Of a DNA stretch of 64,000 bases, positions 36,954 through 48,705 are shown one piece after another. The notes beneath the pieces were generated by a model. That model was not told the origin of the DNA, made no database searches, and saw nothing but the letters and a program-made list of their open reading frames with translations. Both the position numbers and the translations under genes were made by a program. The DNA lies in the NCBI GenBank assembly GCA_037074615.1, contig CM073519.1:21907001-21971000 (forward strand). Direction: 5' to 3'. The stretch comes from Leucaena leucocephala (Eukaryota > Streptophyta > Magnoliopsida > Fabales > Fabaceae). The first letter of the stretch is position 1, and the number at the start of each line of letters is the position of its first letter.

Positions 36954-38120
36954 GGCTTTGTTTGGTTCAATAGAGGGGAGAGTAGATGACATTAATTTAG
37001 GAGAAGGTAGAAGAGGGTAAAGGATATAAGTAAGAAAGAGCAGGAGATATTTCTTATTTAGTTCGTGAGGGAAAATAAGAGAAGCTTATTATACAAGAGG
37101 GGAAGGTTGTCCACAGCACTTGAATTCATGGGATCCAAGAAAACCAGGTTGGAAGGAACAGCAGAGAAAGCAGGATTGAAATTGCACCCAGGATTTCATT
37201 AACCGTGTCATCAATAATTTTTGGTGTTTTCCTCTTATGCAAGGCTAAATTCCTCTTTCACCATAATGCATTTAGGAGAATTATTATACCTCTTACCAGG
37301 GAGAGCTCGCCATCTTTGTGCAACTGAGATATAGTAGCTGATCCAAAATCTGAAACTATCAAAATTACTGAAATTGGCATGAATTGAGAAGAAACCAAAC
37401 CATATTTATTAGGCAAAAGGGCACGAAGCATAATCCAGAATATTAGAAAATTAATTTTTGTGATTGAAATTAGAGCTTCTACGAATAGTCATCTTAAGTA
37501 TTGAGCATGGAAAGGAGCATGAAGAACACTTTTTGAACTAATAGTGATGACGAAAGATGGGTTGAGTGTAGTAGTTATAGCGGCATCAGTAGATTCCTTG
37601 ATCTGATAGGTAATATAGCCAACTTCGTCACGGTCGATGCGTATGCGAGAGATGGCACTGTAGATCTCGAATCGGGATTGAAATCGAGAACAAAGCAGTC
37701 TAAAGGGAGACCCATAACCATCACTGCGCAAGGTGAGCCTCACGTAAAGCGGTGAGCCTCGCGTCCACGTTAGCACTGCCTTCACTCTCCAGAAACATCT
37801 CTGGCGGGAACCCAAGTGGCCGAAGGATCAGGCAAATGTGTAGATGAAGGTGATCAGCTGATGATGAAGGGAATGAATGAAAATAGGCCGGAGGTTAGCA
37901 TTGGAATATCAAACAACTGCCATTGGCAATTTTGTAATAAAATGAGCAAAGTTTCTTACCTTTCAAAAAATCCTTGCTTTTGGAGAGGTGAGGGAGCTGG
38001 GGAGGGGAGTAGAAGAAGACAAAAGCTTTCTCCTCCCCTTCCCATATTTTTTAAACCAAACACACATTACCCCTCCTCTCCTTTACTATTCCCTCCAAAA
38101 ACTTCCAACCAAAGAATGCC
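36954..38120. mobile_element. Candidate Pack-type (Harbinger-like) element carrying an ORF
   Basis: The left end GGCTTTGTTTGGTT and the right end, reverse-complemented GGCATTCTTTGGTT, agree at 12 of 14 bases and resemble PIF/Harbinger-Tourist termini. The flanking triplets are CAA and TAA, one change from a matching TWA-type duplication. Both subterminal zones are purine-rich on their outward strand. The interior holds less A/T-rich sequence with the 108-codon minus-strand ORF. The termini are short, so this remains a candidate. Confidence 0.35.
37489..37815 (-). CDS. Unrecognised 108-codon ORF, possibly a captured gene fragment
   Basis: The frame is coding-like compared with everything around it: balanced codon use, mixed hydrophobic/charged residues and a regular alternation suggestive of beta strands (for example SPLYVRLTLRSDGYGSPF and RFEIYSAISRIRIDRDEVGY). 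I do not recognise the family, and there is no signal peptide, membrane segment or catalytic motif I can name. The chosen ATG lies at 37815; the reading frame could also enter from upstream by splicing. It sits inside the candidate Pack-type element 36954-38120, so it may be a fragment of a host gene picked up by the transposon. It could equally be an exon of an uncharacterised gene. Confidence 0.35.
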   Translation of the reverse strand: MGSRQRCFWRVKAVLTWTRGSPLYVRLTLRSDGYGSPFRLLCSRFQSRFEIYSAISRIRIDRDEVGYITYQIKESTDAAITTTLNPSFVITISSKSVLHAPFHAQYLR

Positions 38121-39326
38121 TAAGGCTTGCTTATCAATCAACAATACCCATTGTGATATCTACCAAATGCCAACTATTGTTTTTTGCCAGATACCAAATG
38201 CCAATTATGCTCCATTTAATTTATTTCAAACTCCTTCTTGATGACATTTGTGTGGTCTTGCTATATTTTGAATTAACTTTAATGGAGCAATGGGTTGAAG
38301 GAAATCTAAAAGAAGAGAAGGCTTGTGAGACTCGAAATTTATAAGAAATATGGTTTCTTTGAAAGCAAGAAAATATGGTTATATTTAAAAAAAAACATTT
38401 TAGTAGGTCTACGATGGGGATTAAGGGTGTGCAAAAACCTAGTTATCTAGTTCAATAGGTCCAATCTAAGGTGGTTCGATTCAGTTCAAACTGATCTAAC
38501 TAAGTTCTATGATAAAACCAGATCGGACTCTACCTGGTTGGTTGGTTGAGTTGGACTGCGTACTAATCTAAGTAATAAAAATACTTGGTTTGGTCTATTC
38601 CAAGTATTTTTTTAATAATATTTTGTGATTTGGATGTTATTTTTTATTGTTATTGGACATTCTTATAGATTTATAATCAAGTTTTATGTTTTGGGATGAG
38701 TTTGATGTGATTATAGATATTTTTTTTTCTATTGTGTTATTTGTGTTTATCAAGTTAAAATCTTGTTTCCCATAAAAAAAAATATTAATAGAAACAAAAG
38801 AAAATTGATATCCTAAGCTATTTGGACCATTCTAAATAGTCCAATAAACTAAGTGTGGTCTAACTCAATCTCAAGTTAGAATTGGACCAAATCGGACTAG
38901 ACCACGAGCTGTCTTATTCAGCCCAATATCTTCTCTATACTAGACTTTAGGTTGATGACTCAAGAGTAAATATAAGTTTCAGAGTATAGGGCCAATGATC
39001 CGCATTGGTGAGCTAATGATAAGTTCAACAAATAAGAGGATGATGACCACATTATAAGCTTTAAAAGATGTGGTTGAGGTCAAGGTCCAGCCCAGATGTG
39101 GGCAAACGAGACCCACAATTATTTTCATATTTGCAAACTAACCTATCTATGAGTTACTTAGTTTGGAAATTAAAGAATGTGTCTTTCCTGACATGGAACA
39201 TTGACATGACATTCTTGAAGTTAACAAGGCCAAGAGAAGGGATTATGAGCCCCAAATAAGCAATCGGAGTCAATTTCCAATAGGTTGGTGGCCCAATGCA
39301 ATTATATGAATGTGGAGGAATCCAAC
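38121..39326. other. Intergenic DNA with an hAT-like left end
   Basis: From 38421, TTAAGGGTGTGCAAAAACC followed by GGTTCGATTCAGTTC and many GGTTGG/TCGGACT phrases resembles the left end of an hAT-family element. Related phrases (TTGGACCAAATCGGACTAG) recur near 38880-38900, but no matching right terminus was found, so it is truncated. No gene is supported. Confidence 0.35.
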
Positions 39327-39922
39327 TAGAGTTAGGAATACGGGCTAACTTGTTGGATACGTGTTAGTCTACCGCGAGTTAGCCTGAAAGTGAGCCGAAC
39401 TTAAGAGGGTCGCTTCTAGATGGGTTGGTATTATACTAATTCGTGCCTTCCATGGCGTGTTGGCGGCCAATTTTTATTTTTTTAAAAAAATTATTTATAT
39501 CTATATTTTTTTTTCAAAATATTATTTTTATATATATATTTTTTAAAAAAATTAATTTATATGTATCAATATTAATTGGATTCAAAGTATAATCTGAAAT
39601 TGTTAAAATATTTATTTATTTAACTTTATCAATATCCATAGATAAGTCTATTATAAGTAAAATTAAAGAAATGACTCAATAAGATAAAATTAGTATAAAT
39701 GAAGTGTAATGTAAACTTTAACTTGGTTAAAACTCTAAAATTAATAAAGTGTAATATAAATAGTAAAAAATTAAAAAAATTAAAAAAAAAACAGACTAAC
39801 CTGCAGCGGATGCGGGTCAAAATAACCCACACCAAAATGAGTTGCCAATTTAACACCCAACCCGCCATAAAATGGCAGGTTGATAGGTTGGGCCTGCGAC
39901 CTAATCCAAATTACCAACTCTA
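39327..39922. mobile_element. hAT-like non-autonomous element with perfect 8-bp target duplication
   Basis: The 596-bp element begins TAGAGTTAGGAATACGGGC, and its right end reverse-complemented begins TAGAGTTGGTAATTTGG. The octamer AATCCAAC stands directly outside both ends (39319-39326 and 39923-39930), the exact 8-bp duplication made by hAT transposases. The subterminal zones are G+C-rich and the middle is A/T-rich and non-coding. It has no transposase, so it is a passive member of its family. Confidence 0.85.
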
Positions 39923-39930
39923 AATCCAAC

Positions 39931-42900
39931 GGAGTCTTAGTCTTATTTATTGGCACCCAAATGCATAGTATAATAGTTTATAGGAGATAGAAAATGTAAT
40001 ACAAACTTATTCAAACCCAAACTAAATGTCCTAAAGGTTTATTATATGAATATCTAAGAACATGAATAGTAAAAAGAATATACATTTGGAAGGCCCAAGA
40101 ATGATTTCATTTAATTATTATTGGCTAAGCCATTTACCTAATTAGTTTTTAGCCCAATTATGAGTTTTAGACTTTTTATTGGATATAAAAATCCAAATAT
40201 AAGTAGAGGATTAAAGGTAGAGGAAAAATATGGCCTATGATTATTAGTCATCTTTGATTAATTTAAATACAAATAGGATATTTTTATATAAATAAAAATA
40301 TAAGTTAATAAGTTAAATATAAAATCATATTTAATATTAATATCTTCCTAATGTATCAGATTTATTCTGATAAGATAGATCGTATATGATAAGATGTTAA
40401 TATAGGATATGATACTTATATCTAATCTTAGGATGTAGATAACTAAATAAATAACAAGCCATAAAATAAAATAAACAAATGAATATTAATTAATTAATTA
40501 ATTAATTAATATTAAACTAGAGCTCTTCAATAATAAGTTATTAATATTGGAGCAAAAAATTTTGCATTATTTGTTTACATATGTTTTTATATTATGCATA
40601 TTTTTAAGAATGAATTTCACTAAGCACTTGGTTTACACGTATGATATCTTTGTTATAGGTTGTCCAAGAAAGGAAAAAGTGAGCATTAAAAGAGAAGAAA
40701 AAGAGATTATCCCTACTATGCATCACGTAAATAAATATCAAAGGAAAAAAAGACCAAGAAAGGATGCTCCAAAACTGAAGAACTCAAAATTATGAAGACA
40801 TTGAAGCTATCCTGGACGCCTCAAGGTGACCTTGGACATCTGAGGTATATTTCTCCTAGGCTAGGAGTCGTTACGTGAAACTTTATGACCTAGATTTGCA
40901 TTTATTGGCTCATGATCTATCAAGAAGATATTTAAGGTTAAAACTGATTTTCAAAGTTAAAATCTCATGAAGTAAAAATGTTCTTGAAGCCAAGTACAAG
41001 TTTTGAAAACTTCTAGAGGCCAAAATTTGTTTTTCTCAAAATCATATTCAAATATATTATTATAGAATTAAATTTACATGATACTTTGCCGGTCCACAAC
41101 GCATGATTGGTAAAGTTGTTGAGTAGCCAATGATATAGGTAGAGACTTAACTTGTGGGTTCGCTCAGCATAAATAAGGAGGATTTAAGGGAGGTTATGAG
41201 TGCTATGATTATGTTGAGTGCTATGATTAAATCAAATTGCGTACAATGATTCCTATGGAATCCTATCTTAACGTGTCACCCATTGCATTTTTATGAAATT
41301 TTGACCTTATGCTGCGGCGAATTGTGGCCTTCTCCACGACAAATGGGCTTAATTGAAACGCCATCCTTTGGTAGTCGGCCGTGGTGAACTTAGAAAGAGA
41401 GATTAATCAGCGAGTTCACATAAATAATTAAGTTTGTATCTCATATAAACTTAAATTTAACTTTTACTATTAGTGTGAAGACTCATTTTATAAATAATTT
41501 TATAAATTTTTTGTAAATATTTTCTGAACTCTGGAGTTGTGTTCTGACTTTAATAGAAGATGGTTACATACTCACATAAATTTTTTTATAAAAAAAATTT
41601 AGAAAAAGTAGAGGTTATTTTTCACGACTTCTTCTTCTTCTTTATTACCTTATTCTAAAGCTCGATGGTCATTCTTTGCAAATGAGAAGAACAATGATTT
41701 CGTCTTCTTATGTAATCAACATCGTCATGCTAGCTCTTTGATCATCTCTTTCTTTGTGTCATCATTTTCCTCCATACCCACGAACTCCTTCTCCATTTGA
41801 TCTTCTTTTGCTTCTTCCATCGCTTGTACATCATCTTCCTTCTTGGATCTTCTTGCTCTAAAAAGGAATAGTTATGTCACACCGTCAAAATTTAGGTGTA
41901 ATCGACTAGAAATATGAGAAAACTCATATTCTTTAAACCATAAAGTCTATAATTAATTATCTAGCATGTTAATTAAAATATCATTCACAATATAATTTAT
42001 AGTATAATAATGTAGCACATAACTTTCTAATTCATGTCTATCAACATATTTCTTAAAATCAAAATATTAAACCTTTGGAGAAATTTTGGTTGAGTTTCAT
42101 TTATAAGTTAGACTTCCCGAAAATTCAACAACAACCTAATAACTTAGGACAACATATGGAGTTCCACTCCACAACAGCGTACATGTATACCCCAAAATAT
42201 TGAAAGAAGATAGATCGTACCTGTAAACTATGTGAAGCACTTAATCTACAACAATAATTACATAAGTGAAACTTGTGTTTCTATTAATTAGCAGCTAATC
42301 AACATAAGTCTATAATTTTGGACATGAAATGAGACCACCACTAATCAGCTGGAGTTATTGGATTAGCAATGTTACCTGAGGTTAAAAATAATTTTCTAGT
42401 GGATAAAGTCCCATATTAAAATTAATAAAATACGAAGAAAAATGAAACAAATACAATTTTATAGAATAAAAATGTATAATTATAAACTTAAATAGAACTA
42501 TATAATAGATTATTAATTAAAAATAATTGAATATCTAACTATAAAAATCGATTTATAAATAATCAAAAAGTCCGATCTTTAGGAGGAATTAAATATAGCA
42601 AAATAATATGGTTAGACATACAATCCATGAAGGTAAATAATTAATTTAGCGTAGTTTGAAACCATGAATAATAGGTGTGGCTCATAGACCACAAATGTTT
42701 GGCATGACTTAAAAGATTATGAACAATAAGTTAGCTCTGTGTTAACTATGACATGTCAAGAATTAACAATACTAACTAATCTTTTGTATTCAATTATCTT
42801 AAAAACACTGTCAAGAGATTTTCTTTGAATTCCATAAATAATTAATCGATAAACAACATGGAGTAGAATAAATAAAAAAAGCCTTATATTGTTTTAAGCA

Positions 42901-44058
42901 TTTAAATATCAAAAAGTAAAAGATATAATTCTAATAAATTTGTTTCGATGAAATAATACTTTGAAGAATTGATAATTTAATTAACGGTTTGACAAATGAA
43001 AAAAAAAATATCATTTTACACATCACTTACTCTTTTTTTCTTTTTTATTCGTACTCTCACAGATAATTAACAAAAAGTGGAGAGACCCATATCTTCTAAC
43101 CCTATAACCAGATAACATGGAGCAAAATCAAGTTATTTTTTAATTTAATTTTATTATTTTATTTGAATATAATTATTAAATTATTTTTATTCTACCTTAA
43201 TTGTTAAAATAATAAATTATTTGAACGATGGAGAAGCTTTTTAAACGGCATTAAAAAATTATTAAAAATTCGCCCTCTAGTTATAAATCTCTAGTTCCGC
43301 CACTGCACGCACGACAACAAAGCAGAGAGAAATAGAGGAATGTCTGGCGATGAAGAGTCAAGAAAATGAAGCCTCCAACACTACAGACGACGGCGCACAG
43401 CAAGGAGGAGAAAGACACTCACAGCAGCAGCAGAAAGAGGCTAGAACTCGCACTTACACTGCGAATGAGCGAGAATAAATATGAAGCAGAACAAACCCTC
43501 AATCACGATCGAGACCTCCTCATTTTAAAACTCCATAAGCTTCTTTTCTCCTCTCATCAAAGTTGGTGAAAAAGGGGGGGGGGGATCTGAGAGTTTATTG
43601 ATTTTTTATTTCTCTTTGTTTTATAACATTATTTTGGGTGATAACTTTCTTTTATTTAAAGTGTAGAAGGCTATTATGTAATTTGCAAAATGTTAAACAA
43701 AATAAATTTCCTACCGAGTGCATGTTTAGTAGGGACTTGAATAAAAAATAGTTTGATGAAAAATTATATGTTTAATAGGATGAAAATAATGGTAAAATAT
43801 ACTAAAAATATATACAAATGATTATATTACCCATATTAAATATTATGAATCAAAATCACTTATTTAAAAATTAAAATATTTAAAAAATAATAATTCATAA
43901 AAAATAAATAAAAATAAATTATAAAAATTCACACAGCCTGTATAAAACTCCAGTGGTATACAGGTTTATATGTATTACAACTATTATTGTAAGCATTTCA
44001 ACTCAAGCTGTAATGCATTTTATTTGAACAAAATCGTCTTCTTCCTCCCTCAAGCACC
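39931..44058. other. A+T-rich intergenic DNA
   Basis: No gene is supported. There is an (ATTA)n microsatellite at 40485-40510. The minus strand at about 41860-41720 holds a short acidic/basic frame (RARRSKKEDDVQAMEEAKED) without a recognisable domain. Near 43309, reading minus, GCAGTGGCGGAACTAGAG resembles a commonly repeated plant transposon terminus, but no partner end was found. A short Gln/Thr-rich frame near 43336-43500 is unconvincing. A G10 run lies at about 43573-43583. Confidence 0.4.
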
Positions 44059-47000
44059 CACTACAAAAAAATTGATTATCAGTAGTGACAAAAGTCGCTA
44101 TTAAAAGTTCCAAAGCCGTTAAATATCTTTAGTGGTGACAATTAGTCGCCGCTGAATGTCAACAATTTGTAGCGATAAAATTGTTACCACTGAAAGTTGA
44201 ATCAATAGCGACACAAACATAGAGATGATGGACTGAAAGATATACAAGTGGAGGCAAGTGAAGAAGAGGAGAAAGCTAATAAACAAAGACATGGAGTACT
44301 CTATTACGTGGAAATCTCAAAGGAAAGATAAGATGAAGTGGAAGATATTAGAGGGGAAGCAAGAGAAGAGGATAAAGGTTATCAACAAATTAAAGAGATG
44401 AAGTGTACGTGGAAATCATCAGCTCCCAAGAAGAAGAAGAGCAAAGAGAAAGACAATTCAAAGAAAATGATGAATAGAGACAAAAGTTGCATGGTCCTTT
44501 GTTGGCTGCAGCAGGATCAGCCTTTGTTGTGTCGGTGGTAGTTTTCTTAGTTCGCTAGACAAGAGTTGAAAAATGGTAGCTAGCTAGACTTGTAAGGTTT
44601 TGATATCTCAGTGGTGATATTCAATTGTACATGTTTGTTCCATTTTTTTTAATGCTACTGTTTTCTTTAACATCAAACTTGGTTATCGATCTCACAAGTG
44701 ATCAACATATAATTATAGGTTGCTTAGCATGGTTAAATTATCTACTCATTCTGATGTTAGGATTAAGACATGATTTCCCCCCTTAATTTTCTTCTATTAT
44801 AGGTAAGTGATATGATAAAGAAAAGGATGAGGTAAAATGAACAAAAAGAAAGGTTATTATGGCATCAAAATTTGATAGTAACGAGTCTGTGAAGGAGAAA
44901 TTAAAGAGGTGACCAACCACACATGACATGTTATTGTTTCACTTTCCTGCGTGAAGATAGGAAATGTTAAGATTTAGTGGTTCAAAGTGAATAAGATGGA
45001 AACAATTGATTTTAATAGGGGTCCTTCAGCAACTACTACAAAATAGAGCTCTCCCATTGTCTTATTATATCAGTTAAGAGGATTCAATTATTGCTTGCTG
45101 ATAATTTTTGCAAAATAGGTGACAGTGGTTTTTATACTCTGACTTACTCTTTCTCTTATATGTTGACTCTCTCTTCCTCCTTCCATTGTTTTTTCAAGCC
45201 TTGATGCTCTTTCACTGTTGTTTTTTCTCGCCTTCATCACCAGATAATAAACTAGAGATGCTTACCAAAATTTCCGGGGGGTTGTTTATGGTTCTAGAAT
45301 TTAGTCATTTAGTGAGGCCTACAACGTATCTTCCTAAGTCTTTACATTTTACATATATTTTATTATTAGCATCCTAATTGAATATTTATACATGTAAAAT
45401 TAATGGTGACAACGAAATGTATGATTCCTAAATACATGATCAAATCAAATATCACTGTGTGTGTGTGTGTAAAATAAAATTTAAAATAAGCCATATATAC
45501 TCATTCCTTATGCAAAACTATTTTGCTGTTAGTTGAGTAGACAATTCATCGGCCCAACCCCTGAAACAAAACCTCCAAGAATAAGAGCTCCTAAATCCTA
45601 CCTAGATAAAACATCTATATATTACTAACACAACGAACTGGAGAACCCGGAAGAATCAGAGAGGCAAGTGTGAGGAGAATATTTTATTGTCTAACTAGTA
45701 TGAAGCAATGGTAAAGTAGATTGAATCAAATTGTTCAGCTTGCCTCTCAACCCCAGCATCCCCAGCGCCTAACGATGTTGGTTCAATTTGAAGTCAAAAA
45801 ACTCAAATACTTACTCAGTTTCACCGAATCAACCAAAATATACTCAAAATCTAGACTTTAATCGGTGACCCACCCCATAATTAAAAGAAAACAGAGGAGA
45901 TAGATTGAAGACGGAGTCGGAGAACTCACCTCAGATGGCTGACGATGTCATAAGTTCGATCTCTTACCTCCGATCACTCCTCCAACTTCACAATCCTATG
46001 GTCCTTCCCTCGTGCTCTTCCTCTCTCTCTCAATGTTTTGCGTGTTCTGTGAAGCAGTAGTCGACAATGAGGAATAAAGAAGAGAAGGAGAAACCTAATG
46101 AAATATTAAAATGCATCAGCGGCGACAAAACAAAGTCGCTATAGAAACTTAGGACTTTCAACAGCGACTTTATATCGTCACTGAAAGTCTTACTTTAACC
46201 TAATAATTTTTAGAAATAATCATCTTAAACAAATAATGATATTTTTCTTCCAATAACTTCTTCAACTCATTAGAGAATTTTTATAAAATTGTTTGGTCAA
46301 ATGATAACCTTTAATTATTTTTCTCGAATTTTATAAGAAAATATGGCTTTAATTACCAAAAAAAATATCTATTAAATTATTTGGGTGTCTTTTGGGGAAA
46401 TAAACTCTTTCATAATTTTCTAAGCCCCCAAAATACTTATTTTATAATTTTTTCTTAAATTTTTAACCCAAATATTTTTAATAATTATTCTTTCCTTTAT
46501 TCTTTTTCTAAAATTTCACTTTTGAAACTTTTTTATTTTAGAAAAATACTCTTAAACTCAATAATACCTTATAAATCATTTTTATAAAAGTTGGGGTGTT
46601 ACATGAAATGCAGCAATATTAACTAAAAATGTATGTAATTACGTATGTATTTTACATCTATTCTTTTTCCTTATCTCTCTCATACACATATCTCCCTCTC
46701 TCTATCTCCTCCCCCACATTGTTTCTAACACACACATAGTAACTCTCATGCTCATTGACATACATTTACAATATATCTCATGCACATATCCTTACTTTAT
46801 ATCCTTCTTTCACAGACATCACATTATTATCTGTATAATCTTTCTTTACTACAATAACATGTGAAATTTTTTTATTTATTATTTAAAAATGATATTATTC
46901 AATAATTTAATTCTATATATTAGATAGTTGTTTTAAACCCCTTCAAATTGGGAAAAAATTGTATGAAACTGAAGTCGTTGCTAAATCCTACCTTTTACGA

Positions 47001-47290
47001 CAATAAAAAATTGTCACCGCAGAAACTATAGACTTTCTACCGCGACATATGTATGTCGCTGTAAATACTATGACCTAATTGTCGCCGTAGAAAAGTGTCA
47101 CCAAAAGTTTTTATTTTTGAGTTTCTGTGGCAACAATTTGTGTCACCTATGAAAGTCTTATTTTTAATGGCGACTTTGTTGTTACCGCAGAAACTTAGTA
47201 TTTTTAGTGGTGATAGTGAAAGTCACGGCTGAAAATCTATTTTTAGCCAGAACTTTTTTTGTCACTGCTAAAAAGTTATTACTAAATTAA
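44059..47290. mobile_element. CACTA (En/Spm) element, non-autonomous, right end decayed
   Basis: The left end is CACTACAAAAAAATTGATTA followed by subterminal repeats of the type AGTAGTGACAAAAGTCGC, GTGACAATTAGTCGCCGC and GATAAAATTGTTACCACTG (44080-44215). Inverted versions crowd the right side (46960-47275: GTCGCCGTAGAAAAG, GTCACCGCAGAAAC, GTCACGGCTGAAA). A third cluster at 46120-46200 (CAGCGGCGACAAAACAAAG) hints at two nested or adjacent elements. The exact right terminus is lost near 47280-47290 and no target duplication could be shown. No transposase domain was recognised. A Lys-rich frame at 44338-44541 has no clear family. A (GT)n run lies at 45456-45470. Confidence 0.65.
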
Positions 47291-48630
47291 TATTTGTTTG
47301 TATTGACCAGACACTAGTGGTAGTGTGATAATCACCCACTCATCATTAATTTTCAACTTCAAATCCATCACAATACATTTTTTTAAAAAAATGCTCAACT
47401 TCAAAACAAGGTTTACCACATACAAACAAATAAAAACTGGGGAAAAAAGGAAAAGAAACAAAAGCAACAGATCTATCAAGCAGATGGGTGGGAGGGCAAC
47501 TCAAATTGGAGTTACAAACAACTCTTGGGTAACTCAAGTCACCTAGGAGCTCTATTTTTCCAACGACGAAAATCTCCTTCCTTTCCATTCCCATATGCTT
47601 CTTCTTCATTCTTTTGCGTTTTAAGAAAGCAACTCAGACAACGATTATAAGGAAAAATAACCTCCCAATATCGCGACAGTCTGGGTGGAGAATTCAACGT
47701 AGGGCTTGAGATAGATGTCAACGATGAACACAAGAAGGGTGGTTTAAGCTTTCACCATCTTCTATATTTTCTCAATGTCATCACAATCTGGTTTACATAA
47801 AGAGGGTAAATCTGTCTTTCACCAAGCCAAAAAATGGGTTCCCACCAAAAGCGTTGGGGAGCGATCTTCCCATATATAAGGGAAAATCACTTCCCCGCAT
47901 GAAAACAAGTTCCCAGAAAATGTGCCTACCAAACATCTACTTCCAATGGAAAATATAAATTTTCTTTTTCCATCGAGACATTTTCAGTATACCAAACAAG
48001 CCCTTGCAGATCTCTCAAATCAACCCAAACATATTAAAGAACAGAGGATGGGGAGGAAACATTGATACAAACTGAAGAATGAGCTTTATTACTTCAAACC
48101 ACTATCAAAACAGATATAGCCACTAATATTGAAGGGATCATGAGGTTGAGTTTCTTCTGCATCTTACAAGTAAATGGGCACAACGCAAGTCATAATGGAA
48201 GAAACTGTAATTTTAAAATCAAAAGTATAAAAGACTCACATGATTCAATAGATTTTGCTTGAAGCAAATAAAAATATAAAATCGCACTCTAAATTAATGG
48301 GGTGGGTGCAAGGCATTAGTTAGAAGAGAAGGAACAAAAGGGGTGGTTTTGTTAATGGCCAAGAGAATGGTGGAGCCAACAAGCTCTAAGGTGATGACGA
48401 CGAAGGCTTGGGTGGAATGGGTGTTCGGAGGTCGCGAGGTTAGGCTTCAATGGTGAAGAATACTAAAAGCGAAGAGAAAATATGGTTTAGGGTTTATGAG
48501 TGGGTGAGGTTTGTAGTGGCACAACTCAGATCCTGGAAACTAGAGTTGATCATGTAATGTCTCTGGAAAGTCCAAAAAAAAAATTAGCAAGGAATATATG
48601 CATATTCATTACTAAGAATATCAATGAATA
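47291..48630. other. Intergenic DNA
   Basis: No gene is supported. Read on the minus strand, CTGCAAGGGCTTGTTTGGTA near 48006 is Tourist-like, but its partner terminus was not found. Overlapping short frames at 47280-47730 on both strands have no recognisable domain. Confidence 0.4.
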
Positions 48631-48705
48631 GGAAGTAGTCAAGTGGACAAAAGTGTTAAAGTAAACCGTGATGTCCTGAGTTCGATACTTGGCAACTGCA
48701 AATAA
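48631..48705 (+). mobile_element. tRNA-derived SINE head (box A and box B)
   Basis: TAGTCAAGTGG (48636-48646) fits the RNA polymerase III box A, and AGTTCGATACT (48679-48689) fits box B, about 32 bases apart as in tRNA genes. No acceptor stem pairs around it, so it is not a tRNA gene. A SINE head is the simplest reading. The tail and target duplication were not identified. Confidence 0.4.

Noticed and set aside
37816..38241. 141-codon plus-strand frame next to the 108-codon ORF
   Set aside because: Its composition is irregular, no domain is recognisable, and it runs across the candidate transposon terminus.
48636..48692. tRNA gene
   Set aside because: Box A and box B are present, but no acceptor or anticodon stem can be formed around them.
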